DNA of 64,000 bases from Paenibacillus sp. JCM 18996 (GTDB lineage: Bacteria; Bacillota; Bacilli; Paenibacillales; NBRC-103111), in contig BBFE01000012.1 of NCBI GenBank assembly GCA_001313085.1, positions 1 to 64,000 on the forward strand, in the 5' to 3' direction. The translations under genes and the position numbers were made by a program. The notes under the pieces are model-generated. The model was not told where the DNA came from. It ran no database searches and saw only the letters and a program-made list of their open reading frames with translations. Positions 31,048-41,150 of this stretch are shown here, in pieces (position 1 is the stretch's first letter; each line of letters starts with the position of its first letter).

Positions 31048-32140
31048 TTATGTTAAATCGATGTATATGCGGAACCAGGCAGTAATTTTGCCTTGTTTTT
31101 TTAAAATTAACGATAACAGAACTGCATGTAAATGTCCAAAATCAAATCGTGTCGTTTCCAATAAGGAATCAAATGTAAGAATTTCCGAATGTATTAAATC
31201 GTATACCAATTGTTCCTCATTTGTCAAAATAGTGTGAATTTGCCGGGAGGATTCCACCTCTTGAGAAGGTAATGCATAACCGTATTCCTCCAAAATGTCG
31301 CCAGCTTCCGTAACCATCTTGGCTCCCTGTTTGATGAGCTGCAGCGTGCCCCTGCTTTTGGGCGAGGTGGCGGGACCGGGCACGGCGTATACGTCCCTCG
31401 ATTCTTCCATGGCTTGATCTGCGGTGATGAGAGAGCCGCTCCTTTCCGCCGCTTCCACTACAAGCACTCCCAGGCTCAATCCTGCGATAATCCGGTTTCT
31501 CAGCGGAAAAAAAAGGCCCGGATGCACCTTCGTTCCTATCGGATATTCGGAAATGAGCACACCCTGCGCGGCGATATCCCTGTATAATGAGAGGTTTTCA
31601 GGCGGATACACCTGATCGACGGGACAGCCCAGCACAGCGATCGTTCCAGCCTTTCCTTTTAACGCTCCAAGATGAGCTTCCGTGTCTATGCCGCGCGCCA
31701 AGCCGCTCACCACCGCCATACCGGCTTGGGACAGCTCAAACGACAGGCTCTCCGCCATCTTCTTGCCGTAAGCGGTGGGTGTCCTTGTGCCGACAATGCC
31801 GATAGAAGGTTCTCCCAACAGCTCCATTCGGCCTAGGGCATACAAAATCCACGGCGGCTGGGAAACTTGCTTCAAAATGGGAGGATAATCAGCGTCATAA
31901 ATTGTTATAATCTGAGCGCTTTCCTTCCTGTATAAGCCCAGCCGTTCGAGGATAAATTCCTCGTTCAGCTGTCCCGACACTACTCTGGCTTTATCCTCCC
32001 GCAGTCCAAAGGACTTCAGCTGTGCGGCAGACATACACAATAGGGAAGGAAGATCCTCCACAGCGTTTATAAGGGTTAAAATCGTTTTCCAGCCGATCCC
32101 GGGCAGCTCGTGCCCCGAATATTACGTCTCTTGCCTCCAT
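31048..32140 (-). CDS. dprA: DNA processing protein DprA (one frame break near the start)
   Basis: DprA loads RecA on incoming single-stranded DNA during transformation. The Rossmann core shows SIGIVGTRTPTAYGKK, SGLARGIDTEAHLGAL and GLFFPLRNRIIAGLS. The ATG at 32140 opens MEARDVIFG, then a break near 32116 in a G4 run; on the other side the frame reads HELPGIGWKTILTLINAVED, the typical DprA helix-hairpin-helix start. About 363 residues. It starts only 16 bases after the T-tract of the sucD terminator, leaving no room for a separate promoter. Confidence 0.93.
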
Positions 32141-32156
32141 TGTCCATTCCCCTTTC

Positions 32157-32196
32157 AAAAAAAACCTTTCAATTCCCTTGAGGGAAATGAAAGGTT
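32157..32196 (-). terminator. Rho-independent terminator after sucD
   Basis: Minus strand: stem AACCTTTCATTTCCC pairs with GGGAATTGAAAGGTT over a TCAA loop (one mismatch), followed by T8. It lies just behind sucD and in front of the dprA ribosome binding site. Confidence 0.9.
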
Positions 32197-32216
32197 GCTT
32201 ACCTTTTGAGAAAATA

Positions 32217-33152
32217 TTATTTTTTTTGGTGACGCATTTCTCCAGCAGGCCTTTTTTCCTCAAGAACGGCTACCAGTGTCGCACCCATCTCGGATGGAGT
32301 AGCGGCAACGCGGATTCCGCATGCTTCAAGAGTGGCCACCTTCTCGGCGGCTGTCCCTTTGCCTCCGGAAATGATCGCTCCGGCATGTCCCATTCTTTTG
32401 CCGGCAGGCGCTGTTTTACCGCCGATAAATCCGACCACAGGCTTGTTCATGTTGGCTTTGATCCATTCAGCCGCTTCTTCTTCCGCAGCTCCGCCGATCT
32501 CGCCGATCATGATGACCGCGTAAGTGTCCTCATCTTCGTTGAATCTTTTCAGGATGTCGATGAACTCGCAGCCCTTCACCGGGTCTCCGCCGATACCTAC
32601 TGCAGAGGATTGTCCGATTCCGCGGGTAGTGAGCTGATGAACCGCTTCATAAGTCAAGGTTCCGCTGCGGGAAACAACTCCTACATGGCCGGGAGTGTGA
32701 ATGTATCCCGGCATAATCCCGATTTTGCACTCTCCTGGAGTAATGACGCCCGGGCAGTTCGGTCCGATCAGGACGGTTCTTTTGCCTTCCATATAACGCT
32801 TGACTTTCACCATATCGAGGACAGGAATGCCTTCGGTGATACAAATGACCAGATCCAGATCCGCATCGACCGCTTCGATGATGGAATCCGCGGCAAATGC
32901 CGGAGGAACATAAATTACGGAAGCTGTCGCGCCGGTTTCCTTCTTGGCTTGCTCTACCGTATTGAATACGGGCAGTTCAACGGTAGTGCCGTTCTCCAAT
33001 GAAATCTCTACCTTGGTTCCGCCCTTTCCCGGCGTTACCCCGCCGACCATTTGGGTCCCGTAGTCCAGGCCGCCTTTTGTGTGAAACATTCCTGTGGAAC
33101 CGGTGATTCCTTGAGTAATGACTTTTGTATTCTTGTTCACCAAAATACTCAT
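32217..33152 (-). CDS. sucD: Succinyl-CoA synthetase alpha subunit SucD (C-terminal tail out of frame)
   Basis: SucD carries the phosphohistidine and CoA-binding domain of succinyl-CoA synthetase. Motifs: [13 protein letters not shown] (CoA site), [16 protein letters not shown], and [17 protein letters not shown] with the active His. ATG at 33152. The raw frame ends [15 protein letters not shown]; removing one A from the A6 run near 32258 gives [14 protein letters not shown], which fits homologues better, so the last dozen residues as read are probably wrong. It follows sucC by 31 bases. Confidence 0.95.
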   Translation of the reverse strand: MSILVNKNTKVITQGITGSTGMFHTKGGLDYGTQMVGGVTPGKGGTKVEISLENGTTVELPVFNTVEQAKKETGATASVIYVPPAFAADSIIEAVDADLDLVICITEGIPVLDMVKVKRYMEGKRTVLIGPNCPGVITPGECKIGIMPGYIHTPGHVGVVSRSGTLTYEAVHQLTTRGIGQSSAVGIGGDPVKGCEFIDILKRFNEDEDTYAVIMIGEIGGAAEEEAAEWIKANMNKPVVGFIGGKTAPAGKRMGHAGAIISGGKGTAAEKVATLEACGIRVAATPSEMGATLVAVLEEKRPAGEMRHQKK

Positions 33153-33183
33153 TCTATTTTCACATCCCCCGAAATATTTGTCC

Positions 33184-34346
33184 TTACTTCACAAGAGCAA
33201 CGATTTTTTTGGGCTCCGTCCGCCATCGAATCCGCAGCGACAATGTTCAAGCCGGACTCGTTCAGCATCTTTTTTGCCCAGATCAACGTTGGTGCCTTCC
33301 AGGCGCACAACCAGGGGACGATCAAGCTTCACCTGCTTGGCCGCTTCGATGACTCCGCTTGCGATGACGTCACAGCGCATAATACCGCCGAAAATGTTCA
33401 CGAAGATTCCTTTTACTTTGCTGTCGGAAAGAATAATCTTGAACGCTTCGGTCACTTTCTCCTCCGTAGCGCCGCCGCCTACGTCAAGGAAGTTGGCAGG
33501 GTCTCCGCCGTAGTGCTTGATGATGTCCATAGTCGCCATGGCGAGACCGGCGCCGTTCACCATGCATCCGATATTGCCGTCCAACGCGATATAGCTGAGG
33601 TCAAATTTGGAAGCCTGGATTTCCTTGTCGTCTTCTTCATCCAGGTCGCGCAGCTCCAGAATATCCTTGTGGCGGAACAATGCGTTGGAGTCGAAATTGA
33701 GCTTCGCGTCGAGAGCCATTACATCGCCGTCGCCTGTTACGACCAGCGGGTTGATCTCTGCGATGGAGCAGTCTTTATCCACAAATGCAGTATATAGGGC
33801 GATCATAAATTTAGCCGCTTTGTTAACCAGCTCGTTAGGAATGTTAATTGCATAAGCCAACTTTCGGGCTTGGAACGGCAGCAAACCAACGGCGGGATCA
33901 ATTACTTCTTTGAAAATTTTCTCAGGCGTGCGCTCGGCCACTTCTTCAATCTCCGTGCCGCCCTCTTCGGACGCCATCATGACTACACGGCCGGTGACAC
34001 GGTCGATGACCACACCCACGTAGTATTCTTTCTTAATGTCGCAGCCCTGCTCGATGAGCAGACGCTTCACTTCTTTGCCTTCCGGACCGGTCTGGTGAGT
34101 GACAAGCACTTTCCCCAGAATCTGCTCGGCATATGTACGAACTTCGTCCAAACTTTTGGCAACCTTCACGCCGCCCGCTTTGCCACGGCCTCCCGCATGA
34201 ATTTGCGCTTTGACCACAACTACGGATGTGCCTAAATCTTTGGCGGCTTGTACCGCTTCATCCACAGTGAATGCCACTTTGCCTTGGGGTACTTTGACTC
34301 CGTACTGGGACAGTACCTGTTTGCCTTGATACTCATGGATATTCAT
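33184..34346 (-). CDS. sucC: Succinyl-CoA synthetase beta subunit SucC (two frame breaks near the end)
   Basis: SucC binds nucleotide and forms the succinyl-CoA synthetase heterodimer with SucD in the citric acid cycle. ATP-grasp motifs: [19 protein letters not shown] near residue 45 and [22 protein letters not shown] at 34346 ([17 protein letters not shown]) follows GGGAGG by ten bases. Breaks: A6 near 33269 and A7 near 33207, each one base long. Repair gives the C-terminus [20 protein letters not shown] and VALVK, 386 residues. Confidence 0.96.
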
Positions 34347-34640
34347 TTGCAAAAATCCTCCCAACAGTAGTAGCTTGCAAAAAATAAAACGAAGAAGAAC
34401 GCCTGTCGACGTTATTCAAGGATGAAAAAACAACCCTAAATCTATTCGGCGGACTGCAAAAAAATTTCCCTGCGAATTCTTATAAAGCCTGGGGCTTTTC
34501 CAGCATACCTGTTTAATTGTACCATCTTTTCTCGACAGTTTCCTCTTTTTTTTCTATCGTAAATAACAATTTTATATATTCTAAATTTTCTGAGAACTAG
34601 AATCCTGCCGATTTTTTATTATTTTCATGGAAATACAACG
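34347..34640 (-). promoter_or_regulatory. sucC upstream region with candidate promoter and CodY box
   Basis: No gene is visible in this AT-rich 294-base stretch. On the minus strand GGTACAATTAAAC gives a TACAAT -10 candidate (34516-34521) but no good -35. At 34584-34598 the sequence AATTTTCTGAGAACT matches the CodY consensus at 13 of 15 positions. The IS element begins just upstream, so any longer native promoter region may have been displaced. Confidence 0.4.
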
Positions 34641-34766
34641 GGGCTGTCCCAACAAGTCATAAAAAAATGACTGAGGGAAGCCTCTCATTTTTTTGTAAAC
34701 AAAAAAAGAAACCGTTCTTTGTTAAAATGGAAGTACCACCCACCATTTACGAAAGGAACGGTTTCT

Positions 34767-36321
34767 TTGTACATTCAATATACCATGGATCAACTTTGCC
34801 TGCCAATGGACTTAGAAGAGGATATTCCCGCAAATCACCTCGTTCGCGTCGTCAATGCTGCAGTCAATCGTCTGGACGACGCCATCTTCGACGCGGCTTA
34901 CCCCGGGGGCGGACGAGACAGCTATCACCCCAAGATGCTCACCAAAATCATCATTTACGCCTACACTCAGCGCATCTACTCCTCTCGCCAGATCGCCAAG
35001 GCCGTACGCGAAAACATTATGTTTATGTGGATCGCTGGCAGGCAACGTCCGGATTTCCGAACCATCAACCGATTTCGCTCGGAACGAATGAAAACCGTAC
35101 TGGAAACGGTGTTCACCGCAGTTCTTCAATTCCTGGCTGATGAGAACTACGTGCAACTGGAGCACTACTTTGTGGACGGCACCAAGATCGAAGCCAATGC
35201 CAACCGGTATACGTTTGTTTGGGGGAAGCTGTCGTGAAGCAGAAGGCCAAGCTCCAGGAGAAAGTGCAGACCTTGTTCGCCGCCATTGAGGAAGCCGAGA
35301 AGCAAGAAGAAGGAGTGAACGGGGGCCAGGATCTTCGCGAGTTGGGCGAGTCCTCCGCCATCACGAGTGAAAAGCTGGAGCATGCCGTCAAGCAATTGGA
35401 GGAGCGCCTGCAGGAGAAGCCAAAAGACAAGCCGCTAAAGAAAGCGGTGCGCATCCTCCGCAAGGACTTGCTTCCTCGCCTCCATAAGTACGAGGCACAG
35501 GAAAAAAAATTTTAGGCGCGAGAAACAGCTACAGTAAGACAGACCATGACGCGACCTTCATGCGAATGAAAGAAGATCACATGCGAAACGGCCAGCTTAA
35601 GCCGGGCTACAATGTGCAGATCGGCACCGAACATCAATTCATTGTCGGCTACAGTGTGCACCAGCGACCTACTGATACGCGCTGTCTCATCCCTCATCTC
35701 GAAAAAAAGTAAAATCGCAGTTAGGTAAGCTGCCAAACAACGTCATCGCCGATGCGGGCTATGGCGGTGAAGAGAATTATGACTACTTGGAGCAGAACGA
35801 AATCAGTGCCATCGTCAAATACAGCACTTATCACCGTGAAAAAAAGCAAGGCATGGCAAAAGGACATTAGCAAGATCGACAACTGGACCTATAACAGCGA
35901 GCAAGATACGTGGACATGCGCGGCGGGGCAAACGCTCCATTTCCGCAGATTGAGCAAGGAGAAAACGGAAAGTGGATACGAAATCGAATACCGTCACTAC
36001 CGAAGTGCCGGTTGTGAGGGCTGTCCGCTGAAGCCGCAGTGTACGAAAGCCCAAGGTGATCGCGAGATCAAAGTTAGCATGAAGTATTTGCGGCTAAAGA
36101 ACCAAGCCAGTCAAAAGCTCCGCAGCGAAGAAGGCTATGCCCTGGCAGTGAGGCGCATGATCGAGCCGGAGCCCGTGTTTGGCGATATGAAGAATAACCG
36201 AGGTTTCAAAAGGTTCCTGCTTCGAGGCTTACCGAAAGTAAGTCTGGAGGTCGGGTGGCTTTCCCTCGCCCACAATCTGCTCAAGAAAGCAGCGGTGGAC
36301 GCCAAAAAACCAAGGAGCTAA
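34767..36321 (+). CDS. IS1182-family transposase (about four frame breaks)
   Basis: DDE-type transposase. The N-terminal IS1182 domain reads [20 protein letters not shown], then [17 protein letters not shown] and the catalytic-region block [20 protein letters not shown] coiled-coil insert ([17 protein letters not shown]) follows, and the C-terminus contains [20 protein letters not shown] and [19 protein letters not shown] place the start at TTG 34767, behind GGAACGG; ATG 34785 is an alternative. Breaks: G5 near 35222 (needs 6), A8 near 35507, A7 near 35708 and A7 near 35844. With these repaired it is 517 codons, so it may be a complete transposase, not a decayed copy. Confidence 0.88.
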
Positions 36322-36349
36322 GCGTCTACAATCCGCTTAGCTCCTTGGT
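36309..36349 (+). terminator. Terminator-like hairpin at the end of the transposase gene
   Basis: A perfect 16-bp stem (ACCAAGGAGCTAAGCG with CGCTTAGCTCCTTGGT) with a 9-base loop, extended by A-T pairs and followed by a T-rich stretch. The transposase stop codon lies inside the left arm. Such a hairpin can stop transcription in either direction through the IS. Confidence 0.75.
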
Positions 36350-36436
36350 TTATTCTTTATTTCAACATGTTTTGTCGCTGAGGGCGTTCCAAAGTTTACT
36401 TTTGGGACAGCCTCTTGTCAGTTTAGCTCTTGTCCG

Positions 36437-36696
36437 TCAAACAAAGGAGTTTGTGATCGTCTGCGTACGAGGCTGCCGTTCAGCCTGCTTGATGAATCTC
36501 ATTTCATTGCCGACAAAGCCGCAGACAGAGCATTGGATCTTTAATTCCGGCGCTTCCACCTGCTCGGGATTGTAGTACTCCTCGATGGCCCCGGTAACCG
36601 CGTTCTTGAGAAACTTTTGCGAATAACTGGTTATCACGCTGAATTTTACACGGTTGGAACGGCAGTCAGGACAATAATACGGTTTTTTTCCTCCAT
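36437..36696 (-). CDS. Small zinc-ribbon protein of unknown function (one frame break)
   Basis: From ATG 36696, behind AAGAGGTGATAAA, the repaired frame reads MEEKPYYCPDCRSNRVKFSV, then an EAPELKIQCSVCGFVGNEMRFIK block, and ends TITNSFV at 36437; 86 residues. Two CxxC pairs (CPDC, CSVC) form a zinc ribbon. The A7 run near 36685 breaks the frame right after MEEK. The gene ends 24 bases from the IS. I do not recognise a specific family beyond zinc ribbon. Confidence 0.6.
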
Positions 36697-36753
36697 TTTA
36701 TCACCTCTTGGCGCTAGTATCTCCAGCCGAGCCATTTTTTTATCTCCAAGGCG

Positions 36754-36782
36754 TTGACAAAACCGGCCGGCATCTTTATTGT
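36754..36782 (+). promoter_or_regulatory. Candidate sigma-A promoter for yifB
   Basis: Plus-strand TTGACA (36754-36759), a 17-base spacer, then TATTGT (36777-36782). It lies about 95 bases upstream of the yifB start in the gap to the divergent zinc-ribbon gene. Confidence 0.5.
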
Positions 36783-36875
36783 AAGAGCAAAGAGATCTAA
36801 ACCAATGCGATGGCAATAAGGAAGCACCTTTTGTCTATGGAATGCATCATTCCTTAGAATAGAGGTGTTTTTTTG

Positions 36876-38421
36876 GTGTACGGAAAAGTATTCAGCGCTT
36901 GCCTCCACGGTATCGACGGCTGCCTGATCGAAGTGGAAATCGACCTGAGCAGCGGCTTGCCCCAGACAAGTATAGTCGGCTTGCCCGATTCGGCCATCCG
37001 GGAATCCATTGACAGGGTAAGGGCGGCGATGAAAAAATTGCGGCTACAAATTCCCCTTGGAACGGATCACAGTGAACCTTGCCCCAGCCGATTTGCGCAA
37101 GGAAGGCTCCGCCTTCGACTTGGCCATAGCCATCGGCATACTGCTGACAAGCGGACAAATCAAGGGGGCTGAGCTGGAACAGAGCCTGATCTTGGGAGAA
37201 CTAGCCTTGGACGGTTCGCTGCGGCCTGTGCCGGGTGTTCTTTCCATGGTCGCGCAAGCCAAATCAAGAGGGATCGCGAAAGTCATCGTGCCGAAAGAAA
37301 ATGAAGGGGAAGCTTCATTGGTTGAGGGAATGGCAGTATGCGGCCTTCAACATTTAAAGCAGCTCGCTGCCGGTATGGAGCAGGAAATTATATTTAATGA
37401 CTCGAAATATTCGCGTCCTTTAGTATATTCTCCTGCCGGCTCACACAACGAAGAGGACTATTCGGACGTGCGGGGCCAGCATCATGTGAAGAGAGCATTG
37501 ACCATTGCGGCGGCCGGGATGCACAATATCCTGCTTATTGGCCCGCCGGGCACAGGCAAGACGATGCTCATTAAACGTCTTCCCTCTATCCTCTCCCCTC
37601 TTTCGGAGAAGGAGGCGCTGGAAGTGACAAGGATTTACAGCGCAGCGGGCAAGCTCAGCCAAATCAAAGCCCAGTTGATCCAAAGCCGGCCCTTCCGTTC
37701 GCCTCACCATACCACCTCGGCAGCGGGGCTCGTAGGCGGCGGTTCGATCCCAAAGCCGGGAGAAGCCAGCCTGGCTCACAGAGGCGTGTTGTTTCTAGAT
37801 GAACTTCCGGAATTTTCCCGGAATGTGCTGGAAGTGCTCCGTCAGCCGCTGGAAGACCGGCAGGTCACCATATCCAGGGCGAGGGCGGTGTATACTTTCC
37901 CCTCCCACTTTATCTTTGCCGCATCGATGAACCCCTGTCCTTGCGGTTACCGCGGCTCTGAAACCGTAATCCGGAGGTGTACCTGCTCGCTGGCCAAAAT
38001 CCTGCAGTACCGCTCCAAAATCTCGGGGCCGCTGCTTGACCGGATGGATCTGCATGTAGAAGTTCCCCGGATGGAATATGACGAGCTGAAAACACGGGAG
38101 AAGCAGCTCTCCTCCGCAGAAATGTACGCCTCCGTCGAGGCGGCCCATACAATCCAGACGGAAAGATACAAATATTCGGCGGTGGAGTTCAACGGTGAAC
38201 TTACAGGAAGAATGCTGAGAACATTTTGCGAGATGGCGCCCGATGCGGAGGAACTGCTGCTGCAAACATTTGACGCATTAGGATTAAGCGTACGCGCCCA
38301 TGACCGGATTCTGAAAATCGCACGTACGATAGCGGATCTTGAAGGCGGCGGTACAATAAGCACTCAGCATATAGCCGAAGCGGTCCAATATCGGAGCTTT
38401 GACCATAAAATCGACCTTTAG
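36876..38421 (+). CDS. yifB: YifB/ComM-family Mg-chelatase-like ATPase (one frame break)
   Basis: AAA+ protein of the YifB/ComM family; ComM promotes branch migration during natural transformation, so a DNA-related role is likely. The N-terminal Lon-like domain reads VFSACLHGIDGCLIEVEIDLSSGLPQ in two adjacent blocks; Walker A is LLIGPPGTGKTM, Walker B FLDELPEF, and the zinc-like NPCPCGYRGSE/CTCS motif follows. I take GTG at 36876, eight bases after AGAGGTG; TTG at 36873 is possible. The A3 near 37050 has one base too many (LQFPLERITVNLAPADL after repair). 514 residues. One of very few plus-strand genes here. Confidence 0.92.
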
Positions 38422-38536
38422 CATAACCGCCTGCAAATAATTTGCCGTCCGCAATAAGATCGCTGGTATAAATAATTTTATGTAAAACTCATCTTATTTT
38501 AATGTTTTTTGGCGGAGAAAGCTTTATGATTGGAGT

Positions 38537-38554
38537 GTGTCACAAAACGGACAC
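38537..38554 (+). promoter_or_regulatory. Short inverted repeat in front of the small peptide gene
   Basis: GTGTC and GACAC flank an 8-base loop just upstream of the AAGGAGGG ribosome binding site. It could be an operator or a 5' hairpin; no regulator is evident. Confidence 0.25.
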
Positions 38555-38574
38555 AAAATAAGGAGGGATTACTA

Positions 38575-38674
38575 ATGAATGCTATCGCGGCGATTTTTAA
38601 AGGATTCGGGTTTGCACTGGTGTCGATTGGGACCTTGCCGTTTTTTGCTGATCCAGATGTTGAGCGACCTGTAA
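38575..38674 (+). CDS. Hidden 32-residue hydrophobic peptide (one frame break)
   Basis: A strong ribosome binding site (AAGGAGGG) precedes ATG 38575. The raw frame runs on through a terminator, but removing one T from the T6 run at 38641-38646 gives the peptide MNAIAAIFKGFGFALVSIG then TLPFLLIQMLSDL and TAA at 38674, 33 codons exactly, with a strong plus-strand terminator 30 bases later. It has one hydrophobic segment with a lone Lys near the front, like small membrane peptides. It could be a membrane regulator or a toxin-like peptide; I cannot assign it. Confidence 0.55.
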
Positions 38675-38703
38675 TTATACTCATTTTAGCTAAGACAGAC
38701 AGA

Positions 38704-38756
38704 GGCTGCTTCCTGCCAGCAGATTTCTTCTGCTTCTTGAAGCAGCCCATTTTTTT
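38704..38756 (+). terminator. Rho-independent terminator behind the small peptide gene
   Basis: The 9-bp stem GGCTGCTTC/GAAGCAGCC encloses a smaller hairpin AGCAGA/TCTGCT and is followed by CATTTTTTT. It ends the plus-strand unit, where it meets the convergent exported-protein gene. Confidence 0.85.
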
Positions 38757-40923
38757 AATCGGTTGTCGAGAACCAGTCGATTTTCTTTACAGCCAGAAGC
38801 TTCATTTGGCCCTGATATTGGTCATAAAGCTTCAAATTGTAGGTTTTCAGCGTTTCCAGCTTGAATATGAGACTGGGATCTTTAACGGCAATCTTATAGC
38901 CTTCTTCCTTACCTAGTTTCAACTTATCTGAAGAGAAAGCCGAGGACGAGGCGGTTTCGTCTCCCGTTTTAGGTTCGAGATCCTTCAAACTAAATTCTTT
39001 GGTGAAATTAATGCTTCCTTTCTCATCCTCCAGGCTCAGGACCAGCTTATGTCCGTCGACGTTGGTTTCAGCTGACAGATTCTTCGTGACTTCATAGTTA
39101 AAAAATCAGCTTCACCCCCTCGCGGTCGAGCCAGGTATTGATTTTGCCCAATGTGAAGGTATAAGGAAAGATCGCAACCTTGTTCAAATCCTGTTTTACG
39201 CCTGCATCCTCAGAAGGCAGCCAATATTCAACCGCGTTCACATAGCCGTCGACCTTGGCTTCTTTTCCGGCAAGCTTGTTATCCGCAACCGATTCGCCTA
39301 TGATTAGGCGCATTGCATCCGTCGGATAGTCTTTCGGAATCGTGGACCAAATATTAAGAAGCGCTTTGCTTTTGGGGCCGATTTTGGATTTGATTTCCGC
39401 TATCGCAGCAGGAAATACGGAGCCGTCCGGCGCTTTCAAGAGCGCTGTAAGTTTGGTGACGTCTGCATAACGTTTTTCCAGGTTTTCGATCTGCAGGGAA
39501 ACGGAATACACGTCGGCTGAATCGCCTTTGTAGGTGTTGACGGCTTTAGGCATATACGCCGCCAGGCGTCCAATGCTCCGGGTGGTATACTTCTCGCCTT
39601 TGCCGATATAAGGAATGGCCATTAGCTCGGAGCTGTGAGAGAATTCCAGCAAATCGATCGTTTTGTCGGGATTTTCTTTTTTTTCCTGCAGGACAAGCCT
39701 TACCGTTTTAAAAGTATTTGTATAAGGTATTTTGCCCATTATTTGCAGACTTGCCGATTGATCTGGAGAAAGGCCTATCACCTTGTCGGTTCTTACAAGC
39801 TTGGCATCCACCTTTACCGCTCCATCCAGCTCAAAATATCCTGTCAAGTCGGGGATCGGCAAAGAATCCGTCCCCTTATTCGACAAGGACAAATCAGCGG
39901 TTACGATGTCCTGGTCCTCCCACGGCAAACGATACAGTGCATTCAGCTTGACATTGTACACACCCGCTTTATCCGAAAAAACTGTACTCCTTGCCCAAGG
40001 ACACATTCTCCGTCACGCTTACGTTAGGAAGCTGATACTGTGCGACCGGCACATTTATTTTTTTTACGCTGTTGTCGATCGAGACCGAATCCAGCATGAT
40101 CAGCTGCCACCCGTCAGGACTGACGGAAACAGGAACGGATCCGGTGAGCTCCAGCTCTTTGGTAACCCGGGGGTTTATAGTAAGATCCTTGAGCCCCTTG
40201 GCCTCCAACGGATACATATAGCCTTCCGTCGTGCGGATCGCGAACTGATACGGTGGAATTACGGCATTCCTGCCGCCGGCGTTCTCGAACTGCAATATGA
40301 CTGCCGGTAAATAAGTCTGCTCATTTTTTGTTCATCAACAGCTTCTTGACATTCGTTTTGACCGCAGTGCCGCCAATCTGCAGCAGACGCCCGCTGCCAG
40401 CCGGCGTAATTTCCGAAAACTCGTCGCTGACGGAAATTTCTCCAATGTTATTTTCATAATTGTAAGAACTGAAATCCCACTTAACGAATTGGAACAAAAG
40501 ATCGGACAAGCTGGTGGAATCGTTTACATAAGAGTAGAAATGAAGATTCTCTGTAGTTTGCGGGGCGATCCGGTTTTTTTGTCTTTATCGCTTGGCAGCG
40601 TTTTCACAGAAAATTGGCTGCCTGACTTGGTGCTGAGCCTTATCCAATAGTTGATGAACATCAGGTCAGACGCCTCTCCGTTATGCACGGATACCGTGAA
40701 CGTAACTGCACTCTGCCCAGTGTCCGAAAGAAGATGCGCCTCTTTGAGCTCGAAATAGCTGTTCTTTGAGATCTGGACACGGCCAAGGGACGGAGCCTCC
40801 AGCATCCGGATGGAGCTGTCTATCGAATCCATCGAGGCAGCTGACGTCACTTCCGGCAAACAGGTCAGGCACAAAACGGCAGCCAAGCCCAACATAAGCT
40901 TTTTTTCTGGTAAAATGGTTCAT
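38755..40923 (-). CDS. Large exported protein of unknown function (five frame breaks)
   Basis: Repaired length is 721 residues (722 codons exactly). It starts at ATG 40923 behind GGGGAG, with a Sec signal peptide: basic MNHFTRKK, hydrophobic LMLGLAAVLCLTCLP, cleavage near TSAAS. The body is rich in beta-type repeats: blocks such as SYFELKEAHLLSDTGQSAVT and ALYRLPWEDQDIVTADLSLS look like tandem Ig-like or DUF4352-like modules, but I do not recognise a named family. No membrane anchor or sorting motif is seen at the C-terminus (KKIDWFSTTD). Breaks: A7 near 40905, A7 near 40576, A6 near 40326, T6 near 39977 and T6 near 39103. Convergent with the small peptide gene. Confidence 0.65.
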
Positions 40924-41150
40924 TCTGCTTTTCTCCCCTATCATTTGGCGATCTCATACGTTCCGGTAAAAAAACGGCGTATATGGGTTGCTCTTCATCC
41001 GCCGCAGCCGAAAATAGAATCCTGCATTACTATTCGCTTTGAAGGATGCCTTCTCCTTCCGGTTTATGAATTTTATATGAAGGAAAATGAGGATATTGAA
41101 AAAAAAGCCGAACTGCTTGAGCCGGCTGACATTCCATTCCGTATCCAGGT

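Larger units (their letters stand above)
34642..36412 (+). mobile_element. IS1182-family insertion sequence
   Basis: About 1.77 kb. The ends carry the inverted repeat GGCTGTCCCAA (34642-34652) and TTGGGACAGCC (36402-36412), with partial matches extending further inward and outward. One transposase gene fills it on the plus strand. I see no convincing target-site duplication. The element sits between sucC and a zinc-ribbon gene without interrupting either. Confidence 0.85.

Noticed and set aside
34812..35165. Open frames of 60-280 codons antisense to nearly every gene (for example 2916-3752, 52901-53881 and 22764-23582 on the plus strand)
   Set aside because: They mirror the codon pattern of the genes on the other strand, lack ribosome binding sites and resemble no protein family I know.
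34630..36425. Target-site duplication around the IS
   Set aside because: The bases flanking the two inverted repeats (AACGG side and TCTTG side) do not match; run-length errors could hide a short one.
36714..36908. 64-codon minus-strand frame between the zinc-ribbon gene and yifB
   Set aside because: It overlaps the yifB start and its candidate promoter, has no ribosome binding site and no family resemblance. Weak possibility of a remnant only.
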